Shown here piece after piece: positions 57,227 to 64,000 of a stretch of DNA of 64,000 bases (position 1 is the first letter of the stretch; every line of letters starts with the position of its first letter). Below the pieces are notes generated by a model that had not been told where the DNA came from, made no database searches, and was given only the letters and a program-made list of their open reading frames with translations. This DNA is from Cavenderia fasciculata (taxonomy: Eukaryota > Evosea > Eumycetozoa > Acytosteliales > Cavenderiaceae), in assembly GCF_000203815.1 (NCBI RefSeq), contig NW_004457690.1, positions 186,001 to 250,000 of the forward strand. The letters run 5' to 3'. The position numbers and the translations under genes were made by a program.

Positions 57227-59294
57227 TTAATCATCGTCCTCTTCCGAATAATCTTCCTCTTCCTTTTCTGATTCATCACTAATATCGTCGTCGCTGTTAC
57301 CATCACTTTCGCTGATACCATCCACTTCTTGATCCTGGGTATTTTCAACGTCATCCTCGGGGATTTGAACTTCTTCCTCTTCTTCTTCAATTTCATCAGA
57401 TAAAACAATGGTTTCATCTAGGTGATCTTGATTCATTTCTGTTTCATCTTTTGGTCTTTCTTGACAAGTAAAAACAATTGGAGGTTTTGGTTTGATTTTT
57501 GAAAGGTTGATTGTTGAAGAGATGATTTCAGCATCTGGTAATTGATATTGAGAGATTAAATTTGGATTATTTACAATATGAGTTTTAGTTGGTTTAACGT
57601 AGAACCGAACGGTTGGAGTGATTGCCAAATCCAATTTAAGAGATTTAAGATGATCTTTAATTTCTTGAACGGTTTTGGTTTTGTTGGCGACATCTTGATA
57701 ATGTTTGACAGCCTTGATGGCGTCATTGACATCAGCATAGACGATATGAAAATGACCTTTGAAAACATCGACAATACGCTTGTCAATCTTTCCAAATTGA
57801 TTGAAACTTTGCAAGAGAAAACTAACACGTTTTTCCTTGATCTTTTTCATGGCAGATGGAGCTACACGACCAACAAGATCGTCAAAGGTAATCCCTCCAA
57901 CAAAGATCTTTCGACTTTCAGCATCCATCTTTTCACGTTCCAATTCCTCTTTGGATTTTGATGATACAAATCCTCCTTCAAGTAGAGCTTGTTCCTTTTC
58001 CTTTCTCTTTTGACAACGCAAGAGATAGGCTTGGAGACTGGCTTGAGTGGCAATTTCCTTTTCTTCTTGTTCTTTTTCCTTTTGTACACGTACAGCTTCA
58101 TGATATTCAACTCTTTTTTGATCCTTGGCCAATTTCTTTTCGAGCTTGGCTTGATCCATTTCATCTTGTTTCTTTTGAATCTTTTCTTTTCGAAGTTGGA
58201 CAATCTTTTCTTCTCTTGCTTTAATTCTTGATTCTTTTTTTTCTTTTTCTTCCAAAGAAATAAAAGGTTTTGATTTGATTTGTTGTTGTTGTTGTGGTTG
58301 TGATTGTTGAACAATACTTGAATATGAAAATGATGATGATGAAGTAAAAGAAGAAGAAGAGGAGGGAATAGAGGAAGATTTGGATTTTGTAAAAGAAAGA
58401 GAAGAAATGGTAGATTTTCTTCTTTGCTTTTCCAATTCAATCTTTTTTTGCTTTTCAAGGTTGGCTTCTTTTAACTTTTCCTCTTTTTCTTTGGCCTTGT
58501 TATCGAGGATAGCTTGTCTTTCTGCCTTTTTTTGATTAATCAATTCCAATTGACTAACCTTTTTCTTTTCTCCAAAATCTCTTTTCATTTGTTGAAGTTC
58601 TAAAAATTTACTTGCATAACTTGATTTAGATGAAATAGATGGTGAAGCAATAGTAATAGGAGGAGAAATAATAGTAGTTGGTTCATTGACGATAATGACC
58701 TTTGGTTCAGCAATGACTATTGGTTCAATAACCTTTTTTGTTATTGTTTCTTCTTCTTTTTGTTGTTTAGTTGATAATGTACCATTTTTAATTTGATCCA
58801 ATAAATCATTTAAAATAAAATAATGAGTTTGAATTGATTTTATAATATCATCTTGATTTGGTAATATATCAGTTGCTGGCTAGAGAAATAGAAATAGAAA
58901 AATAATAAATAAAATGATCCTTTTTAATATATATATATATATATATTTTCTTTCTTTTTCTTTTTTACCTTGCATCAATATAAAGATAATTAAAAGTATC
59001 AAGTAAAGGATTATTTTGTTCTAAAGCATGATAAATATATTGATCTAATAAAACACTACAAATGGAAGATTTATAGGCCAACTTTGTTTTGAATGTATTG
59101 ATTGATTCTTTGGTTGTAATGAAATGAGTAGTCTTGGCAGCTGAAAAGGAAATAGAGACAGTGCCTCCATTATCTTTTATAAACTTGCTAATATCATTCT
59201 TTTGTTGAAAAGAAGCTGTTGTTCCAAGATCCAAATAAAATATACAATCTTGATACAAAGTTGATACTAATGTTTGTTTCTTTGTAAATACCAT
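57227..59294 (-). CDS. BRCT plus coiled-coil plus RRM protein, 657 aa
   Basis: Exon 1 59294-58974 and exon 2 58879-57227. The nearest GT donor (58968) would break the frame. A GC donor (GAT|GCAAGG, GC at 58973-58972) restores phase 0 to the CTAG acceptor, giving FNYLYID-PATDILPNQDD; this reading is inference. The N-terminal BRCT (about 15-95; DCIFYLDLGTTASFQQKNDI, DNGGTVSISFSAAKTTHFIT) resembles the BRCT at the start of PARP4. A Lys/Glu coiled coil (about 170-400) follows, then an RRM-like fold (RKIFVGGITFDDLVGRV, FGKIDKRIVDVFKGHFHIVY) and an acidic C-terminus. No PARP or vault domains follow, so this is a distinct architecture. A nuclear RNA- or chromatin-linked role is inferred. Confidence 0.72.
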
Positions 59295-59781
59295 TGGAGT
59301 ATTAAAAAGTAAAAAAAACTCTTTATCTGATCAAAAAGAGTGTGATTGCTAGATGACTGTTGTCTGTTGTCTGTTGTTGTACTGTGTTGTTATACCAACA
59401 ACACCTTTTAAAAAAGGTGAACTAATAGTAAATAGTTGATAGTGCTAGAGTTATATATACATATCATACCACCTCTCTCATAGCATTCCTTTTTTTTTCT
59501 GTAATTTTTTTAAGATTTTATTAAATTTATCAAAAACTAAAAAAAAAAAAAGAATCGATCAACTGAAGATCGACCGGTCTTTGTGGTTGACAAGAGAATA
59601 GTAATATCTACTAAAAAATAAGGTGTACTAATAATAATAAATTTAATAAAATTTGTTAATAAAATACAAACTTATTAGTTTGAGAGTTTATTTATTTAAT
59701 TTTAATTTTTTTAATTTTTTTTCTCACATGATCATGTGATTCGTTCGATTTTTTATAAATCATTTATAAAAATAAAAAATA
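59295..59781. other. Divergent promoter region
   Basis: Very A/T-rich non-coding DNA between the BRCT-RRM gene (-) and the Trm9-like gene (+). No RNA gene or regulatory motif stands out. Confidence 0.6.
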
Positions 59782-60690
59782 ATGAGTAATAATAATAATA
59801 GAAACAAAGAAAAGAAAGAAAAGAAAGAGAAAGATATATCATCTACTTCTACTTCTACAACAACTTCAAAAAATGATCCAAATGGAGAAAGATTAGGATT
59901 TGATGAACCAAAATCAGATCTAGATGCATATAGATTAGAAAATAAACATGTTCATAATGTTTATAATGTTATTTCATCTCATTTTGATAGTACAAGATAT
60001 AAAGTAAATAGAATAAAGGATGAGATAAATAAAGAATAAAGAGATTCTAACTCTTTTTTATTTTAGGCATGGCCATTGGTAGAAAATTATTTAAATTCTA
60101 TTACATGTGGATCGATTGGAGTTGATGTTGGATGTGGTAATGGAAAATATTTAAATGTAAACAAGGGTAATATATATACGATTGGATCTGATATATGTCA
60201 AAGTTTTTCAACGATTTGTAATGAAAAGGGATTAGAGGCATTGAGTGCCGATGGTCTCTATCTACCCTATCAAACCGATACTTTTGATTATGCCATTTCA
60301 ATTGCTGTCATTCATCATTTCTCTACATTTGAAAGAAGAGTGGAAGCACTAAAGGAAATTGTAAGAGTTTTAAAACCTGGTGGCACTTTTTTAGTGACTG
60401 CATGGGCAATGTCTCAAAAATGGAAAGGAAAAAATTATGATTCATCAGATGTTATGGTACCTTGGTTATTTCAAAGTAAATTTAAAGTAGAAGAAGAAAA
60501 GAAATTGAAAGAAAAAGAGGAAGAGGAGGAAATATCAAAATCTGGAACAACTTATCAACAATTTCATAGATATTATCATTTATTTTGTGATGGTGAATTT
60601 GAATCTTTATTTGAAAAGATTCAAAATGTTGATATATTATCAAATAATTTAGATCATGATAATTATTATTGTATAATAAAAAAGAAATAA
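59782..60690 (+). CDS. trm9: Trm9/ALKBH8-like tRNA wobble-uridine methyltransferase, 281 aa
   Basis: Exons 59782-60003 and 60067-60690, in phase. A low-complexity Lys/Ser/Thr N-terminus leads to EYxHVHNVYNVISSHFDSTRYK-type sequence (here ENKHVHNVYNVISSHFD), the family entry motif. AWPLVENYL then follows, with SAM motif I GVDVGCGNGKYLNVN (residues 92-106), motif II IGSDIC, and FDYAISIAVIHHFSTFERRV plus LKPGGTFLVTAW. It ends with YYHLFCDGEFESLF, typical of Trm9. The enzyme finishes mcm5U at the tRNA anticodon wobble base and should need Trm112. An acidic Lys/Glu insert before the last block is species-specific. Confidence 0.9.
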
Positions 60691-60834
60691 AAGAAAAAGT
60701 ATAAAGTATAAAGTTTTTAAAAAAATCCTTTTTTATTTACATTTACATTAATTGTTGTTTTCTTTTTTTTTATAATATAATATTTTTTTTGTTTATCTTT
60801 TTCTTTTTTTTAATTAATTTTGATATTACTTGTT

Positions 60835-62405
60835 TTAGTTGTGTTGAGGAGGTTTTGGTAAAAGATCAGTTATTAAAGATTTCCATTGATTCATTTCACT
60901 TTTATCAATCAACAATGAAATGGTACAATTATTTGGTACAGATGATGATGATCCATGACTATTATTACTACTGTTACTAGTAGTACTACTAGTACTACTA
61001 TTAATTGATACATGAATAGGTGATGATGCATTATTTGAAATGACCAATTCCAATACACTTGATCCAGTATGTTGTCCAGTACTACTACTACCACTAACAG
61101 TAGCGGATAAAGAAGGAGTACCTGGTACTTCAACAATATCAATTACTTTATCTAGATCTATAGTATCTAATAATACTTGTTTGATTTCATCATTGTATTC
61201 TCTGATTACCTCGTCTGATGATAATTCAAAATATCTCTTTTCAAATTTACCATCAACCTTTTTTTTTATCCATCCTTCTTTTAATACCTTTGTTATTAAA
61301 CAAGGGTTTGATGATGATGATGATCTTGATCTTGAAATGGGAACTGAATTGGTTACAATTTTGGTTTGTGGTGGTGAAACTTGTAAATTTAAATTTAAAT
61401 TGGCCGCATTTGGTACAGATACACTTCTATTTCTTTTTTGTTTTGTATTAAAATTTCTACCCAAAAGTAAATAAATAAATAAATAAATAAATATAATTAT
61501 TTTCTATTTTCTATTATCTATTTTTTTTACCTTTCATCACCAATTTCCAAATTTGAAATTAATTTACTATTTTCATTATGAACTTTGGTTAATTTTTCTT
61601 GTTCTCTTGCAATCTTTTGACAGAGTACAAAGTTTTCAGCTTTGAGAGCTACAATGTCTTCTTTGTTGTGTTCACTTGATCCTTCCAATTCTTTAATCTT
61701 GTCTCGAAGTGAAATAACTTCACCTTCCAATTTTAATAATTGTCTATGATCATTGATTTCATTTTCTAATCTTTTCTCCAATACCCTAAAGAAAAAAAAA
61801 AGAGTATTAATAAAATGAAAAAGGATCAATGATTATTTGTATATATTTTAAATTACTTTTTATCTTTTAATACTTCTTGAATTTGTTTTTGTAATTTATT
61901 TACTATAAATTCTTCTTCTTGTTCTAATTGATTCTCTAAATCTACTTTTTCTCTCATAATCTAAAAAAAAAAAAGAAAAAGAAGAGTTTATAAATGATAC
62001 ATTCTCTCTCTCTTTTTCATTTCTTCTCTTATTTACTTACAGCCAACATTTTCTTTTGTAAAGTATTGGTAAGATATTCTTCTTCTTGTTCAACTTTTAA
62101 TGCCAATTCTTCCTTTTCCTTTTTCAATTGATTTAAATATTTCATAAACTTGTTTGTAATGAATTCTTCTTCATTCTCTGTTACTAATTGCTAGAATATT
62201 ATAGGTATAGGTATTAGAGAGAAAAGGAAGGTGTTTAGATTTACCTAAAATACACTATAATACATACAATTCTTAAATGAGCATCTTTTAATTGTTTCAA
62301 TTCCTCTGTTAGAGTTCTATTTCTTGATTTCTCTTGTGAAAGTTGTCGTTGAAGATCGTCTATAATCTCTTTTGATGATTTTGTTTCCATCTCTGTTAAA
62401 CTCAT
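60835..62405 (-). CDS. CCDC6-like coiled-coil protein with C-terminal PH-like domain, 422 aa
   Basis: Exons 62405-62268, 62190-62041, 61960-61857, 61785-61531 and 61456-60835, all in phase. The first 215 residues are coiled coil with the repeated CCDC6 phrase 'EEEF(I/L)xNxLxKKx': TENEEEFITNKFMKYL, VEQEEEYLTNTLQKKM and LEQEEEFIVNKLQKQI. A Ser-rich basic linker (SRSRSSSSS) precedes a PH-like segment (about 285-422). That segment has VLKEGWIKKKVDGKFEKRYFE near its start, a long Ser/Thr/Asn insert, and NQWKSLITDLL near the end with the conserved Trp. Animal CCDC6 lacks an obvious PH domain. Binding to membranes or phosphoinositides is inferred. Confidence 0.78.
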
Positions 62406-63066
62406 ATATACAAGGTATGTGTATAGTTATTTAAACTAGGTATAAAAAAAAAAAAAAAAGTAACAAGTAAAAAGAAGTGCTAGAGTAGTAATATTTCTCT
62501 CTCTATTGAAAACAAAAATTGCAAATGATTCAATTTTGAGAGTTGAGTTCATTTCTTTTTACTTTGGTTGTTTGGTGCAAGAAAAATAAATTCACAGAAT
62601 GTGCATGACAACAGGCAACACGAAATTTTGATTGTGATGATCCATTCTCTTTCATTATGGTTATGTCCCTGGGTGTTATTATAGTTTCTCACTACTACTG
62701 TGTATTGAACAAACACTATAGTTCTCTCCAATATTGATATCTATAGTTTTATTTCAAAAAAAAAAACAACTATAAAAAATCTATTCAGGTATTTTGGGAT
62801 GTCCTCTGACAAATTTTGATTTAGTTATCATAATATGATGATGATGACGTTGCTGGCTTTTGGGCTTTACAAAGTATCTCGATCTAAAAAAAAAAAACCT
62901 CACCCTTGCTTGTTCACCGACTGACCAGATATTTGCCACCAAACGACTGACCGATCATTTATGGTGGTGAAAGACCCTGACAGCAAGCTTTAAAAAGCTT
63001 TGTTTTTAGTGTTACAAGCCATCATTCAAATTTATTCTCTTTGTTCAAAAGGTATGTAAAAAAATA

Positions 63067-63097
<31 letters not shown>

Positions 63098-63161
63098 TTT
63101 ATTCATCTTTAATCGCCTTTAAAAAGAATAGTTAGTATTGCTGTAGTAGGTAAGTAGTTCA
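62406..63161. other. Divergent upstream region
   Basis: Non-coding DNA between the CCDC6-like gene (-) and the LRR gene (+). It contains a CTT run (about 63069-63096) and a more complex stretch (about 62770-63010). No gene is called. Confidence 0.5.
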
Positions 63162-63375
63162 AATTAATAGACAAGCGAAGTCATTTTGGGTGACCTTACC
63201 AAAATTGATCTCATCTGATTTTTAAAAGAGGGAGAGGTCAGGTGCCATCTATGATAAAAGTACTATTCATTTTTCGTTTTTCGTCCCATATACACCTTTT
63301 CTTAGCGTATTATATTAGTACACTATGAGATCATTTGGTAAAGTCACCCAAAATGACTTCGCTTGTCTATTAATT
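63162..63375. repeat. 53-bp inverted repeat forming a long hairpin
   Basis: The left arm 63162-63214 and right arm 63325-63375 are reverse complements over their whole length, with one substitution and a 2-nt indel, around a 110-nt loop. The outer end is AATTAATAGACAAGCGAAGT on the left arm. The DNA is less A/T-rich than its surroundings. The structure could be a short inverted-repeat transposon (MITE-like), a hairpin RNA precursor, or a foldback from an old insertion. The frame at 63325-63510 is largely a by-product of the right arm. Confidence 0.85.
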
Positions 63376-63811
63376 CATGTGTGTAGACAAGTTGTTCCGG
63401 AAGTCTCGCTGTATATTATCCATAATACGGGAGATCGACCACATTTTAAATCAGTTGGAAGCATACAACAAGATTGTTTATCAACTTTCATGCGATGTGA
63501 ACATTTTTAAAACACCCCCTTTTAATTAATTTAAAGAAAACAAAACAAATAGATGATTTATGAGATATATATATATATAACTGTTTGTACAGTTAATAAT
63601 TATAATAATAATCAATAATAATTTTAATCACACACCCATCATATGATTTGATATTATCAGCTGACCAATGATATTAATTACAACGAGAGGTGTCGTTTTT
63701 TTTTTTAAAGATTTTTTTTTTTTCATTATCATCCCCTTCCCTTCTCCATTTCATTTCATTTTCTATTTCTATTTCTATTTCTTAATTATTTATATATTTT
63801 ATTATATTAAG

Positions 63812-64000
63812 ATGGTATGGGGAAAATCATTAACAGATGAAGCATCTGTACTTGTTAGAATACAAGATATAGCAACACAATTAAGAGAGAATAGATTAGA
63901 ATCTATGTATTTGATACCATCATTTATACCGGTAACAGAGAACAATGCAAAGGTATTGGCCGATGCCATTAGAGAGAATACATCGTTAAAGAATATGTTT
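63812..64000 (+). CDS. N-terminus of a leucine-rich repeat protein (partial)
   Basis: The ATG at 63812 opens a frame to the window edge (63 codons). It reads MVWGKSLTDEASVLVRIQD, then a first RI-type leucine-rich repeat unit (NAKVLADAIRENTSLKNMF, matching the 'xxxLAxALxxNxxLxxL' pattern). A T-rich, A/T-rich leader precedes the ATG. The rest of the gene is outside the window, so the family (CARMIL-like, NLR-like or other LRR) cannot be settled. Confidence 0.65.
   Translation, partial: MVWGKSLTDEASVLVRIQDIATQLRENRLESMYLIPSFIPVTENNAKVLADAIRENTSLKNMF

Noticed and set aside
63325-63510. 61-codon frame starting in the right arm of the long inverted repeat
   Set aside because: Its first 17 codons are simply the hairpin arm, and the remainder shows no recognisable protein.

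Overview
The window looks like nuclear DNA of a dictyostelid social amoeba, probably a species with a less extreme base bias than Dictyostelium discoideum. The evidence is: short, very A/T-rich introns with GTATGT or GTAAGT donors; intergenic DNA full of ATT, GATA and GA runs; Asn, Gln and Thr runs in coding sequence; a PA14 protein with Dictyostelium-type Cys-rich repeats; a CudA-like regulator; F-box-like/LRR paralogs; and a tmc-type membrane protein. All gene models were built by hand by joining open frames across splice sites and checking phase. No search was run, so family names rest on recognised motifs.

Layout. 0-6 kb: CudA-like regulator (-), a long structured upstream region, a candidate C/D snoRNA with a DUSE-like element, a complex I assembly factor NDUFAF2 homolog (-) and a secreted orphan (-). 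6.8-10.7 kb: an 1133-aa BRCT-RCC1-ankyrin-TIR protein (+). 10.8-17.3 kb: a secreted PA14/Cys-repeat matrix or signal protein (-) and a PH-PIP kinase (-). 17.8-28.2 kb: BSD protein (+), EGF/7TM protein (+), CUE-RBR E3 ligase (-), mitochondrial TPR protein (+) and two tandem F-box-like paralogs (-). 28.2-29.4 kb: a decayed stretch with a foldback hairpin and a P-loop NTPase relic. 29.4-32.1 kb: ESF1 (-).

32.4-35.2 kb is the most unusual part: three tandem genes whose products read as an H2B histone fold fused directly to an H2A histone fold. The first copy is intact, the second has one frame slip and the third has two. They are followed by PIG-H (+), an eight-BRCT TopBP1-like protein (-), taspase (+), a GNA-type lectin (-), a mitochondrial RF2 (+), a 1381-aa tmc-like multipass protein (+), Rpn3 (+), an F-box/LRR protein (-), a secreted STG-rich glycoprotein (-), a BRCT-RRM protein with a possible GC-AG intron (-), a Trm9-like tRNA methyltransferase (+), a CCDC6-like coiled-coil/PH protein (-), a 53-nt inverted repeat and the start of an LRR gene (+).

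The genes do not form operons. Most are ordinary housekeeping genes arranged head-to-head or tail-to-tail. The parts worth a second look are the histone doublets, the TIR multidomain protein, the two long hairpins and the snoRNA candidate.
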